From positions 46,188,028-46,252,027 of the forward strand of contig OX465580.1 of the NCBI GenBank assembly GCA_950022655.1: 64,000 nucleotides of DNA, read 5' to 3'. This DNA is from Alentia gelatinosa. Lineage: Eukaryota > Annelida > Polychaeta > Phyllodocida > Polynoidae. Under the pieces are notes generated by a model, which was not told the DNA's origin, ran no database searches, and saw nothing but the letters and a program-made list of their open reading frames with translations. This document shows positions 24,701 through 39,700 of the stretch, piece by piece (position 1 is the first letter of the stretch; every line of letters begins with the position of its first letter). A program made the translations under genes and the position numbers.

Positions 24701-27700
24701 CCAAAATTAATAAAATAATTAACTTAATATGGCTTAACAACTAATGTTTTAGTCAACATGTACGGAACAGTGTTCCATATTTTGCTGCACGGTATTTTTC
24801 CGCTATATCGTAAACTGGATGAGTTTTAATCTTGGCCGCCGTATGCCACGACTGGAGTTTAGCATAGTGATTTCACGAGGCGAAGTCGAGTGAAGTACGG
24901 AGCCGTACAGAGTGGAATGCGGTGGCCATGATTAAAACTAACCAGGTATTACGTGATAAAAATTCTGTATGCCACTAGTGGCATATAAAACTCCGTATGT
25001 CAGGCAGCGTGGCATACGGAAACTCAACGTTAAGCCTATCGGATTTTATATTAGGGGTAGGATAATAATGTAAAACGGTGCATATTTACAGTATATATGG
25101 CATGTATATATAGTAACTACATAGAACGACTTGACAATGCTGTAGAAGCTACAAAACGAGATCAGGCATTTATTATCTTGAGTTTGTAGTTTGTACAAAA
25201 AATAAAATAATAATAATAATAGTTTGTACAAGCATAGTAGGTCGTCATATCTTTATCACCAGTAGAACTGCCCTTTTTATTTTGCTTGGCCCAGAAACCG
25301 TCCTGCATCACGCATATAACCTAACAATAACTGGTATATATTTTCATTCATAGGAATATGTTAGTCGACCAAATTCATTGTGTAGGCTTATTTTCATGCA
25401 GTAGCGACTACATTAAGAAACCGCCCGCACGAATATATTTTTTAACGTTTACAATTAATATAATGTATAGTTTGGCTCATCCTGTAGACCAGCTATTCAA
25501 GACCGCAAGGGGTTAATAGACAATAACGCGTCACATATCTATAATTGGGTAGGTTTGGTTGATTTAACGTCCTATAATTGTAATCAACTAATATCAGATT
25601 GACATATTTACGAATTCATTAACAATTATATAACGGCATGACACTATAATCAAATATGCTTTGCGTATTGCTTGGCCTCCCACCTATGCTGCCATTGAGG
25701 CCATTAAAAGGAACATAACTGCTGTGTCAGTTTTTATTTATGGTTGTATATCATTCTCGGCTCGTACAAATGTACTTCCTAGTACCCATCCCAATCTGTG
25801 GTCATAGAGTGCCGCCCCGGAACCAGCGTCATCACGGTTGACTGGACAGAAAGATGTCGTCTGCTGATTCTACGGCCAGCAACCAAGGCCGTCGCCATGG
25901 CAACTGGTGCCAGGACGGGGTCGATGGGCGTGAATTTTGTATGACGCACTTGCTCTGTGTAGTTGTTATATGTCACCGCCAGGAGCGAATACTCGGACGT
26001 TGACCGCGCCTATTGTGTTCGCTTATTCCCGGTCGGCTGTCGTGTGCTTCGTCAGCTTCGACTGCCAACCACCAGGGACCGGCTAAAGCACTCATGAATA
26101 AATACCCGTCATACGTTCAATAAGTTATTCAAAAACTAGTGCTACTCCGGAAGGGGCATATTTGTTTTTCTATTATGATCTGCCTTCTACATGTAGTTCA
26201 AGATTTAGCCTCGCCTTCAATTCAAATACCTTCTCCAAATATGATTTACAGAATTATTCTAAATAAAATGTGTGGGATTTCTTTAACATTTCACCTTTCT
26301 CCTCTGGGTTTCATTACACATATTTCCTAAAATGGGACATGACATGTTGTGAAAAAGATGAGTAATGTATTTTTGATGGAGTCCCTCATACAGAAGGTGG
26401 AAAATGTCTAAGTACAGGACCCTGGCAGGGTGGGACAGGCTTATGGAGATATACGCCTAACGATTTGATAAAAAACTTCACTAACTTAAATATGATTTCC
26501 GTTTAGAAGGTAAATACAAAAACCCTTTTCCCATCAGAATTCATAGAACTAACACATTTCGAGAGGCAGAAAAACTACATTGGGGAGCGTTCATTAATCA
26601 TGCAGGAGGGCACAGTTTTCAGAACACTGACCAGTCAAAAAAAAGTCCCCCCCCCCCCATTAAAATACCCAAATAAATGTTGGCCCCCCACTCCTTAGAA
26701 TGACAACAACAAAAATTATCCCCCACCCAAATATTTTTTTTTCTTTTGCTTCCCACAACACATAGACATGGTATGAGAAGGATTGGCCTTTGATATAGCA
26801 GTAAATCTACCACTGCTGGGGGTAAAGGAGAAAAGTGGCTGCAATGGGACTCAAATCAACAAGGTCTGACAACCTTGGGATTACAAGTCAGCTCATGGGT
26901 TCAAACTCCAGTCAGGTTATACCAAAGACTTACACAAAAATGGTACCCACTGCTCATTTGGCTTAAAACCGGCCATGAGAATGAGGAGTAGGGGGCTAGG
27001 GCCCGAGTGGGTGGATGACTGTGTTGCCAAATTTGGTGATTCTACACACAATATTCCCTTCATAGAAATTGCTTGAAAATAAAGAAAGTGTATGATAGTG
27101 GTCACACTTCCAATGGTACATACTGATATGTGTATTAATGACTGAAGTTTGCTCTTTCGAAACAAAACCCAGATCTTGTCATTTGAATAATCATCTTCTG
27201 AAGATATTTCTTGTATGAGTTATAGGTAACTTATCGTGTTCCAAGTATATATATAGACAGTAATACTACTGACAGTTTGTCAAGCTTGCTTTCACCATGT
27301 AGCTTTTCCAGGTCATAGTCATCATATCCTTTAAATAGCATTTCTACATGATGCTGCTACCATATGATACCTTTGTCTCATTGCCTTGCAGAGCTCCAGC
27401 TAACCCAGACAGATTATGACAAAACTACTCCTGTGGAGTATACTATCTTCCAATATCTAGGAGTATGTAATTATCCGAATACTTACCTTGGTAGAAGTAT
27501 GATGGAGAATTAAGCTTCTTGCGAGCCTAGGGACACTAATGAGTGAACCTGTGTTCCACAGATGTGTAAAATGGGGGTTTTTAACATCAGGGAACAAAGG
27601 TGAGGAATCGGAAGACACAGGGTCACAACTTTCTCATTACTATATACCTCAAAAACATTAAGATATTTACCTTATTTCAGCTGTTGGAGCCATTGCAAAT

Positions 27701-30700
27701 CTTATCTGGGCACATACTGGTCATAGCCTCAAGTGAGTTTTGCCAACAATTTTCAAAGTCCAGCAAAAAGCCTTTGCTACTGCAACTTTTGGCATTCCCC
27801 ACTTCCAAGTTCAAAGTAAGGCAGGTGTGTGATGTCATATTTAACTCTCCTATCCTATAGTTAGTGTTGATACAAGGTTCTACATACAGGCACAGGCAAA
27901 TGCTTGAATTGGGATTGCATCAAGCACAATGCCAACTGGTTGAAGTTGGCTGCACAACTATACCATGATTTGATGACAGTTTGAGTTGATGCTCCTATAG
28001 TTGTAAGATTCTGCTAATGTTCTAACCTAAAATCAGGGATGCAGCCCCTGCCAAATTGAGGCCATAGTTGGCAGCTAGCAGACATGCTGGAAGCCCCCAT
28101 CTCTCCTGTACCCCTATAATCAATCATAAAGCTTGACTAGCTGGAACCTAATTCTCACTGAAGTCACTCATTGACACCAAATTCAATGTTCTTCCTTGCA
28201 GAACTGGCACGATTAATAGTTACATATTGACTGGATGTTTGTAGCACTTGATGTTGTGGTAGATGCTCCTAATTCATCGATGTTGAAGAAAAAACTAATG
28301 ATCTTGTGAGACTGCATTGATTCAGGGACAAATGTACTAGTGTTTGTCCATTGATGTCCCTCTCCAAATCAGTCTGTCAGACTGAAAGAGGGTGCACACC
28401 CATCTCCCAGTAGAGAAACAGGACTGTAACCATAGACACTGAGCACCAGGGAGTGATACAACTATAGTTACCTTGTGCGTTAATCATTACTATAGTAGTA
28501 CAGCTACTTATATATGATATGAATGCATTTCATTACAATTATCAATTCTTGTAACTGAAAAAGTTGACCCCCCCTTGGAATACCCCTAAAAAAGTTTCCC
28601 TCAGTATGTTACACACATACCAACCTCTGCTATTGATATTAAATATGTACCAGCAGAGTATGGTGGTATAAAATGATGTACCACCCTACTTTGAAAACGT
28701 TCTGATTGGCTGAAAAAAAAATCACACTGACCTACTTATGACATTCTGGCTAATTTATACACGCAAAGGATCATGGAAGTTGAAGGGGAAAAAGTATTTG
28801 CTTGGAGAGTATTCTGCACTTGACTTCCAGTAAGATGTTAACAGATGTACCAGGACACTTTGAATCTAGCTCGGGTATTGTCTGAATTCCGTATGTAATT
28901 CATTTAATACTTAAATCTAAAGGTATGTAATAAAATAAGATTTATTTCCTTACTGGTATTTACTATATATCCATGCTGTATATACTGTAAATACTTATAT
29001 AGAACGTCCTGACCATGCTGTACAAATCACAGAACGAGATGGTAATTTACGGTTTGTACGGAACTCGGCATAAATGCCTCGTTCCGTACAAACCGTAAAT
29101 TACCATCGAGTTCTGTGACATGTACAGCATGGTCAGGACGTTCTATATAAATACCCAACATTTTTTAAAAAATCATTAATCCAATTTTTAACAACCGATA
29201 CGTTAATAAACATGTTTGGCAAAGTGGTCCGTATTTTAGTGTACGGACCAGTGGTCCGTACAGTATTTTTACGTTATATGTCAAAACGGTACATATTTAC
29301 AGTAAATACGGCATGGGTATATAGTAATTAGAGAATACTGGCTTAGGCTACGTGGACATCGTTTTGTACGTGGTCCTAGCTCCAGATGTACGTCCTTCGC
29401 TCTACGAGCTCAGGACGTACATCTGGAGCTAGGACCACGTACAAAACGACATCAATCGTAGCCTAGACTGTATTCTATTTATTATATACCCTCAAATTGT
29501 TATAATTAGTTAAATATTTACCTAATCGCCATTATCAAAGTTTCAGGACACAGCATCGTGTACTCGAATCGTGGTTTTCGCGACAACGTCCCTCTTGTGT
29601 TCAAAGCGAAGCTTGCGCCTGTGACGTCATTAAGGTCTCAATCTCCTACCACATTCTTTGACTTAGGTTAGTAGTGTATGTAGGTAAGGTTACGCTTGGG
29701 CATGTTCGGCTTGGGCGTTTGACATCATCAACTTGCCGATCTCCATACACATTCTTTGTCTTGGTTTTATTAAGGCTGGGGGCAAAGCATATGCTGGGCG
29801 AGTGATCCTAGCTACCATTCAATGTGTCGTAACGTGTATTTTCATTTTGCGAGCTGACTGTCAACCTGTCTGGCATTATGGCGTGCCAATCTTATTTATG
29901 TTTTTTACCTTGTAATTCAATGTTTTGTATTTATTAATGTTTTTATGTACCACATTCACAGGTTTAAATTGTGTATATTTATGGTCGATACTTAAAGGTT
30001 GCCTTACATATTTTTTCGCTGGTTCTACCTTGAAATATACGCTCGGGAACAAGATAACTGCTTCCTGTTTCGCGCACCCGGTGCCCGTACACTGGATTTC
30101 GGCAGGTACATGTGGTATCTGAAAATTACTTCTATACAGTATAGGCGTTAGTTTCGTGCACGGGTATATAATAAACACTGTTTCGCCATATAACATAAAA
30201 ATACTGTACGGACCACTGGTCCGTACACTATTATACAGACTACCTACCTATATTCGTTTATTGAAATATTGATTGTTAAGCCAAATGAAATTAATTATTT
30301 TTTTAATTTCGGGTATATAGTAAATATAGAACGACCTACCATGCTTGTACTAGCCACAAAACTCAATAATAATTCATGGTTTGTACGGAACTCGGCGTAA
30401 ACGCCTCGTTCTGTACGAACCGTGAATTATCATCTCGTTTTGTAGCTTGTACAGCATGGTCAGTACATTCTATATAAGTACTTGCATACCTTGTTATTTT
30501 GATAAAAAATTTCCATGAGCTCGCAGAGCAAGTGGAATATTTTTATAGAAGGAAATGCGGTTCATATCTTACTCTTATATCTTAAATCATACTCTCAACA
30601 GAATTGCTCTCAACAGCAAAGGACAAAACGACCTCCAGCAAGAGACTTGATATTACATTTTCTATGAATTTATCATAAACCATGCCCCAAGCAGATCGTA

Positions 30701-33700
30701 TCTCACCTTTGTAGCCTTTTTCCATGAATTTGCCTCCCTGTGTCGACCATATGTTTCTCCTATACTCAAAAAAGATTTATTTTCCCGAGGAGCTAGGAGA
30801 CATAACAGGCCGCTTGCACTCGTTCCAGGGACAGGCACTCTTAAATAACCTTGTCTGAGGGTTTGGTCAGTGCAGTCCGAATAATCAACTAGTATCAAGG
30901 GTCGAAGCAGGACACTGATTCTCAGTAAACCCACTGTTCCGTCTCCATATTGACCCCCTCATCTCAGGTAACCGTTCACATTGTATGGTAAATCTGTCTA
31001 ACCCATTCGAGCTAGGACAGAAGAGCGACACCGCCGAGCGTCTGTGATCCGGTGAAACCACACTACATAAACTTCAGATATTACACCTGCATAGCTGATG
31101 TTTCTTGATGTTCGCAGACATAGCTAAGATACAGGAAGAATCCACTTAAGCCTATAATTGAACATCAACATTTTTTCCCGATTCATCCCGACCATCGGAT
31201 CGGTGAGAGTCGGCTAAAAGTTGTTGAAGCATTATACCTATAAGACATTGACATGCCGTCTCTCACTGATCAAAACTATTAAGCCTATAAGACATCGAAA
31301 TTTGTTCCCGATTCATCCAGACCATCGCCTCGGTGAGAGTCGGCAATAAAGTGTCGATGTCTTATACCTACAGGGATGAAAGTCGGCACTGAGGAAAAAA
31401 TCGGAATTACAAAACACCTATAATTTTTTTTTATTTATAACATTATTTTGGAAGAGAATGGCTATGGATTGATATATTTTCTTGTGATGCCAATTTATAT
31501 GAAATGTCGGAATTCCGTCATTTGTCGGAAAACTTGCATCCCTGTACCTATAAAACACCGACATGCACTCTTCCCGATGACACTTCCTCCTTTTATAACC
31601 TCATAGAACGACCCGATTGAGATCAAAGAGAGCGACTGGAAGCCTGGCCCGGGTGATAAGTATATATAGGCAATAATGCAAAGTTTGATAACTTCTGTCC
31701 TATTTAAGATATCAGAAAACGGTTTTCAGATCTATAATCACTTCGAAGCAACTCAAAGCATCACTATATAAGCATCCTACACAGAATCGGAAACGATCTG
31801 TGAAGTGCGTACATCGAAATCTTAAGGTTTGGGAGAGTCAGTCATATCTGGCATGGTAGTAATACCCGACCCGTCGGGAAAAGCAATAAAATCAGGTCGG
31901 TGAAGTGAGTACATTGACCCGATTGACGCAGAATGTCACAGACCTGACGTATCCGTCGGGGAAAGGTAGAATCGGGCCCAACCGTCGGGTCGGAGTCTTA
32001 TAGGCTTTACAGTTATAGCTTTGCAAAGCAGCCCAACTGACATCAAAGGGTACTGTTGGGTCCCCTCTGGGTCATGGGCCAGGTGTTTGGCCATTATAGA
32101 CAATAATGCAAAGTTTAATAACTTCTGTTCTGGTTATGATATTGAGAAACAAATTTAAGATCTATAATCGCCTGTCTCACCTACAGATTGGTACATACAC
32201 TATTTGTAGAACAGGATATATATCATCGCTATTTAAATGCCTGTTCAGAACTCATCGGGAAGGGTAAGGTCGATAAAGATTTATAGAATCGAGTCAGTGA
32301 AGCGCGTATATCCCTATGGATGAACATTATATGATTACATTACGCTGCTGAGGGTGGAATAACTTGCGTTTACTGTCCTAGGTTGACACGTGACCAAAAG
32401 CTACGATTGGTGAATTCTAAAATGGCGGACATTACCGATTCAAGCCTTTCTATGGCAGCAGTACATTTAAGTGCCAACACACAAGATGTAGCGAGATTAG
32501 TCCCGATTTGGTTGTCTTGCTAAATCGGGCTAGGTTTGAATAATCGTGTGCCTATTTGTCGCGATGTGTCTTGAGGTGACGCAATGGTGGAGCACCAAAA
32601 CATACACATGACATCGCGTGCTACGTTTTGAGACATAGGAGAAACAAAATATCCTGACACTGTAAGATGTAACAAGATACACCAAGACATATCACGGCAA
32701 ATCCATCGTGTTGGTGGAACCAGCCCTTAACACTTTTAAATTTTTCTTTATTGTCAGCAATTTGCCTACACGAGCAGTCTTCCATTTGATATAGCAAATT
32801 TTAATGAGATATACAAAAGAGAAAATGGCGATTACAAGTTCATAGGTTGTTGACTCTCGCACAAAGTTTTCTATGGTTCAATACAATCGTTATAATATTA
32901 TATCGTTATTAACTTTCCTATACCTAATTGCTTCTCTTTCTTGTGGTAACGGGGAGAATACGGATAACCGGAAATGAAAAATAACTCATATTCTCATGTG
33001 TAACTCAAGTGACCCTATTTACCCAGGAACTGTGTCAACAACGTATCCATGGGTAGGCATTAATCAACTTGACCGGTACGATTAATTGTATAATCGAATA
33101 GCCGTTTCTGTTGTGCCTTTTAAGTGCAGTGTGGTAGGAGTGGTGTTAGGGGAGGGGTTAACGTCTACCGTTTACCGTGTTATTCCCCCCTCCCATGTAA
33201 AGAGCGCGAGTCAGGTGGGCAGACGGTGCCTTTAGCCCGGAGTGTGTTTTCTGAGAATACACACCGCTGCTGCTCACAGCCTAATCTCAGTCCCGGTCTC
33301 GTAGTCGTCCCTGATGGCAGGTTCCAATCGTACCCCGCCCGCGCCCGCCCGCTCAGGAGTCGTTGTGGTAGCCGTGTTGCCACCCACACGCCCGCCCGTT
33401 CGCCAGGCCATGAGGCCAAAGTGAAGAATGGGCACTGTGTCTGAGTGTATCCAACGACCGGCAGGTGAATACCCAACCACAACACAGAGGCACTACACTG
33501 ATATAGTCACAACCACCAGGGGTTGCAATTTATCACTGCTTATATGACTTTTGAAAGAAAAAGGAAAAACGCCATTAGCTGTAAATGGAAGCCCAAGGCA
33601 ATTTTAAAGTAACTAAATATACTGGTATCAGAAGAGATCGATATCGGAAGGGCGTACATATCCGTGCCGAACCTGTTCTGTGAGAGTGAGTCCCCTACAC

Positions 33701-36700
33701 TAGAAGAGTACACATGCTGAGACATGCATGTGCCTTTACCCCCTATCACATATGGGATTTAGATTTGAAAGCTACATGTAATGTGACCGAATTTAAAGTA
33801 TTTGGTTTCAATAACACCCATACTCCAATTCTTGTCGTTTTGCATACGCTGAATAAAGGACAGCAACAAGTGCAATTTATATGACAAAGATGAACACGAA
33901 TAATCAATTTCAGTAGCTCCACTTGATTAATACATATTTTCTAAATCAGTTATATCGATCGAGAAAAAAAAGACTTAAAAGAAACATTAATATTGATATG
34001 AGATATAAACAGAGCTCAAACATGAATCTAACTTTAATTTCAAGATTGGACCATATAATTCAGCGTGAGCGATGTCAGGCTGTATAAACTAACATTGGCA
34101 TGTTTTAATTTTCGGTGGACGATCAAACTCATCACTCATAACATGTTAGAGTATATTAGGTAATAATGCCTTTTTATTTCGAATAAAACTTTTTTACAAG
34201 GTTTCACATGCACTGTTAATCTTTGATTGATATATTCCCGTTTATAAATGCTTTCCAGTGGCTGTATAGAAACCCTTCCAAATAAAGGAAAAATAATGAG
34301 AAAGGCAAGTGTAAATTTCTCCACTCGAGTTGCTATGGAATCTCGGTACGTTTTGTGAGATCACTACCTAACTTCAGCTAGTAGCGTATTTGTCTATCCA
34401 ATCATCACAAATGTATATTATTTCTATATCATTATATAAAGGACCGGGACTGGGACCAAACCCTACTTTGGAAGTCTGTTGTTCCGAGCTAACGATCTAT
34501 TTTTCTAGATCTTGACACAACATTATAGCCTGTTGGGCTACACCAGGCTTCGTGCACTCCTGCGTAGGCATGGCGAAGTGAATGAACTGGCGGACCGAAT
34601 CCAATAACGTCCAACAGCGTGGAAATAACTCATACGCCATGTTGTGTTAACGTTCATTACGCCGCTACGTTAATGAGAAGAGGATCATTATGGGCAAACT
34701 TTACAGAAAAATCAATGATAGTAATACTTCTATCTAGTCATCATTGCTCTGCGGCTGAAAATAAAATAGTTTATTCAACAAAAAATTGTTGAGCGTGGTA
34801 TGGAGCATGGTAGATAGTTAGATTAGATTAACATCTTTGAAGATTCCTGGAACTACCCTTTTTTGGGGTGTTAACGCATGCATCTACTGTTCTCAATGAC
34901 TATTTGCTGCCTGATATCCTTGCTGTCACAAAATCAGAGGTATACGATGACGGGCGTAGTTGACGTTACTCCGTACTCATACAGGTAGGTGTGAGATGTG
35001 CCTGACCAGATTCCCACCCTATCATTTCCAACATGTTTAAAGCCCAGATATAAAAGATAGTGTTTAGTCAGGTATCAATGTCGTTTTCTCCACAATGATC
35101 TATACGGCTGACCTTCATTCATAGCGTCAGGGTCACAATATATGAACTTGTAGTATCCATGGATGTCAATTTGGGCCAGGTAAAAGGAGAGGAAATATTT
35201 TTCATGTTGAATTTAATGCCTCAGAGAGACCCGGGAAAACATGAAAAACACATTAATGTTGGCCATGAAATAAGCTTGAGGGTGTGTGCAGAGGTTCAAA
35301 CCACTGTTTTATTGGCATGAATGAGGCTCAATATATACTCTCTTCGTTTTGCACAAGAAAAATATTTGGATAAACTGGAAACGAAAACAAGGATTTCCTT
35401 TGGTAAAAGGAAAACTGCAATGCCTGAGTATCAAGAGCTGGGTATATAACTTGATCTGCCTTGGGCTGTGGACTTTAAGGTCGAATACATGCTTAGGTTT
35501 CCAAGGTTTTGGAAACTTGTCTTGGTCATTTTACTTTGTAAATTCATAATCTGGTAAATCTTGGACTTAATCTGACTGCCTACATTGTTGACAGGGCTAG
35601 GAGTTGTCTAGTAGGCAGCTACCGTGTGAATGAGCTTGATGCAAGACATTGACCTACGTAATTGATCCGCTTGTTGTGTAACGACCATAGTGACAGTGGC
35701 GTAAGCATGGTTACTCGCTTGATGTAAGTTGTTAACAAACAGTTTATGTTGCAATACAGGTTCATCAGGTGTTGTCATGCTGTGCGACCTTACCCTTCCC
35801 GATGTATGTCTTATTGATAGTTAGTTATACAAACTGGGATGTAAAAATGAAATTTTGATGTAGCTTTGTCGGTCTTTTGTACTGTATAGTAATCGACTGA
35901 ATGTTTTAATGGCAGTTCGGGTCCAGTCCTAAAGGGGTGTTGGTGTGGAGTCGTTGAATCCAATTGAATTCAAGTAGGTCCTGGAGGTGTTTCACTTTCT
36001 CACTATCTGGGTGAGCATAGATGAAATCTACGATGTGGATGGGTACATCATTCAGGCCCATATGGACCTTTAAGTTGAAATGTTTGGCCAATTCACTGTC
36101 AGGGTCATTGTTTGTGATCCTTAGATAGTGTGTAGCAAAGCACACCTTCAGATCACATTTGGTCTGCCATATCTCTTACAGGTTATATAGTAGGTAAGGT
36201 TGGAGCTTAAACAGCATGCTTTGTATCTACTCATGTATGTTCAGCCAGATGCAGAACAGAGTATTCTACCATCCATATTCAGTTGCAGGCAAATCCTACA
36301 ACTGTTTGGTCATAAACAGATGTTGGTATTCAGCTCTGCTATTGATTGTGCGAGAGCAGGCAGCTCAGCCTTGACCAGATGTGTTTTTAGATTTGGGGGC
36401 TCTCTAAAAGCATGAATTCGGTCTGTCCTGTGTATGTCCTTCATGGCACAGGATTTCCCCAAGATAATAATGAAAGAAATTAAAATAACTCATGAATGTG
36501 GGAATATTTTAGTATGTCAATTTCATGGTATCAACTTTTTCAGACTGACAGTTGGCATCGAAACGTCATGGCAACCATCTTTTCTTTTTAGGATCAATGA
36601 GTACTTGTTGTTAGGATACACTGTCGGTGACATAGTAAGGCGACTGTCATGAAAGATAGGTCTAGATCTAGTAACTTAGTAACAACCAATGTAAGAGAGA

Positions 36701-39700
36701 TCGAGACAGAGGACGAATTCACCGTTTTCCCTGTATTACCCTAAACGTTTTAAACTCTAGCTTTACTTGACACACACCCATCGCTATTAAGCGTCTATGT
36801 AGAATCATGAGATCGCGTCTTTAAAGTATTCCCCTCTTTCTTCCTCTTTTTTGAAGTACTTTTTTAAGAATCATAATCGTTTCTTTTAATCGGAACTTTT
36901 TTTCAAGTCAAATTAAGAAAATAGCAATTAGTTCCAGATACCATTTCAACACCAGTGACTTCCTTTACAAGTGCATCATGAGGCCAGTGCAGCGGAATTC
37001 TTGTCATTAATATTAATGCAATTCTTTTATTCTTGAAGTTTAGGGTCCATATATAGGACGCAATTTGAATTATATTGCTATAAACTGAACGATTCCAGTA
37101 TAGTTGCCCGTTGATACTGTATCCAATCTAAAGCCGTCTCCCTGTAAGCGCCATCATATAATACAGACGTCGATTTATTGAACCGAGGCCAGTAGCGAGG
37201 TTACATCTACAGATATAAGTCAATATTTTGTAGAACACAAGGTGGACAGAAGAACACCATCTTATCAATAGACTTACCAAACGATTACTCTATAAAAATT
37301 TCCCCAAGGGATTCTGACCCTTGTGCCAAATCTACTATCGGGTATTTTTAAAGAAATCTTAGTTTTAGTTGTTGTACTGAGACGGGTACCCACTGCTTCC
37401 GACATTCTCCAACAAGGCTTAGGACACACTCCAACAAAGAAAATCTGTGTTGGAAGGGCTCTGTCTGAGTGTGGCGGGAAAACATATGGGTCATTTATGA
37501 GGTTATAAAAGGAGGAGGTGTTATAGGTGTAAGACATTGACATTTTATTCCCGACTTTCACCAAGCCAATAGTCATCGTGAATCGGGAACAAATGTCAAT
37601 GTCTTAATGGGTTGTTCCACCAACCAGGTACTGGCCCTGGCCGGGGGCCATATGGGGATCGCCAGCAGATTTGGCCTGTTGTAGGTGACGACCAGTGCAG
37701 TCGAAGAGCATGGATGGTGCCCCTAGCTTTTGCTGGCTGGAACACATGGCTGGCCGGTAGGTTTGATGTGAGTACCGCTCCCACGTTGACTGCTCTCGGC
37801 CTATACCTCAGCTATCAACATGAAAGGGCGACACCCGCAAGTTGCTATCACACAAGCGTAGACCGTAAATTCAGACAGTTTCAGTAGTTTGGGTAGGATT
37901 TTAGTGACAGATTGTGTTATACACATTCACATCATTCATCCACCAGATGGCATGGCGGTAGTATCGCCTGCTGGCTGAGCCGGGTTTGTGGATGAGGTAC
38001 CCAGGCCGCATTGCAGTCCCCGAGTGGCCACTGGGTGCCAGCCACCGGCCAATAAAAGGAGTGTTGGTGGAAGAGCACAGGTTTCAAGTTTAATTTCAGC
38101 TGGCTGAATAACGCGGAACCCACAATATAACTTCTTTTATTGAGCAAATATGGATTTCTGATATATTAACTTGGAAAAAACTCCACCTAAGTACCACTGC
38201 CCTCGTTATAATTCTAGATTCCAGGAGCTGTGCTGGTTTGGGTGCAGAGGTGTGACTATATGGAGTGATGACGACAATACTCTCCAAGCCGAGGTTGACC
38301 GTTCATTCGGCTTATGGTTGTGTTGTATATTGGCACAAGCCTCGGCTTGGTAGCTACACTTTTGGCAGGGAGTTCTGCGCCAGGCTTCTACCCGTGCCAA
38401 CTATAACAACAGGCGCTGACTGACCTCCGCTAGGTGACTGCTAAGGCCGCAACTGTGAATTGCCTGCGTGTTCTGTTTTCTTTTGATATTCAGATGGACT
38501 ACTGAGATTGACGAAATTAAGTAGGATGGTTCATCGAAATAACCATAATATTTGCTACTGCAAAATAAACCCTATGGACATAAATATTCAAATCAATTCA
38601 ATGTCATCCATCATACATACTAAAGGCTTATTAAAATACAATTAACAGCTGTTGTTTGAAACTGGTTTCTTTGTAGATTACCTTAGTGTGAACAAAGCAA
38701 ACTACAACGTTGATACCTTTCTTCTCTTTTCATTTCTTCCTTCAAGTTGCTATTCTTTTCAACTACATAAGGAGTATTATAGATCTTAACTTTGTTTAAA
38801 ACTCTACATTAGAGAGCATCAATAATATCAAATGAATGAATGATAAGTGTGGCATTTGACTATGGCTTGATAATCCTCTATAAATTGGTAGCTGAACTAT
38901 GTTAAAATGGTCCATACATCTTGCGACCCACACACGTCTTGTAACCCAAAAGGATTACCAATCTAACAATAACAACGTAAGTGAGGTCCATTAAAAGTGC
39001 TCCCAGAGGTCACACGCAGGGGCAATCGCAAGAAGAGGGGTCAATTCTGAAAATCAGTTCAACTCTTTCTGGAATCATATTCCTATTCCAAAGGTGATGA
39101 ATATTACTCTATGTCATCCTTATAAACCTTACCATAATTCTTTTACTCACATCAAAATTGTTCAGATGGCCACTTTACCTATATATGGAATTAGAATCAA
39201 TTATGATAGATATTTGGAAGCGTAACGCGATCAAAAATGTTTAAAAGGATCCATTGCATTCAGATCTATGGAGGCGTTGGTATGCAGGCGCTAAATCCGG
39301 GTAGATTCCAGGTATCGTAAATATTTGGCCTTTGGTGCATCTGGGTGGGCATACACGCAGTCCAAAATGTGTATGGCCACATCGTCAAGACCTTCATAAT
39401 GGACTGAGTTGAACTGGAGGTCCACTTTACTTTTCTTATGATTTGTGTGTGTGTGTCTTTTGGATGTGTGCATTGAAGAGTTCTTTCAATTACCATTAGG
39501 TTTGACTGAAAGGTTTGTCTCCGGCAAGATACTACATTAGTGAGTGTTGACCAGGCGTATGGTCCAAAGATACTACATTAGGTTTGACCAACATATTGTA
39601 TACATCACAGTGTTTGCATGGAAACAGATCATCAGATTGAACTTCAACCGATACCGAAGCTGTTTGATATTCTACATTTGTTGGTGTTGTTCCTAAGCAG

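Noticed and set aside
26880..26912. tRNA gene suggested by GGGTTCAAACTCC
   Set aside because: B-box-like string without a matching A box or cloverleaf; SINE remnant.
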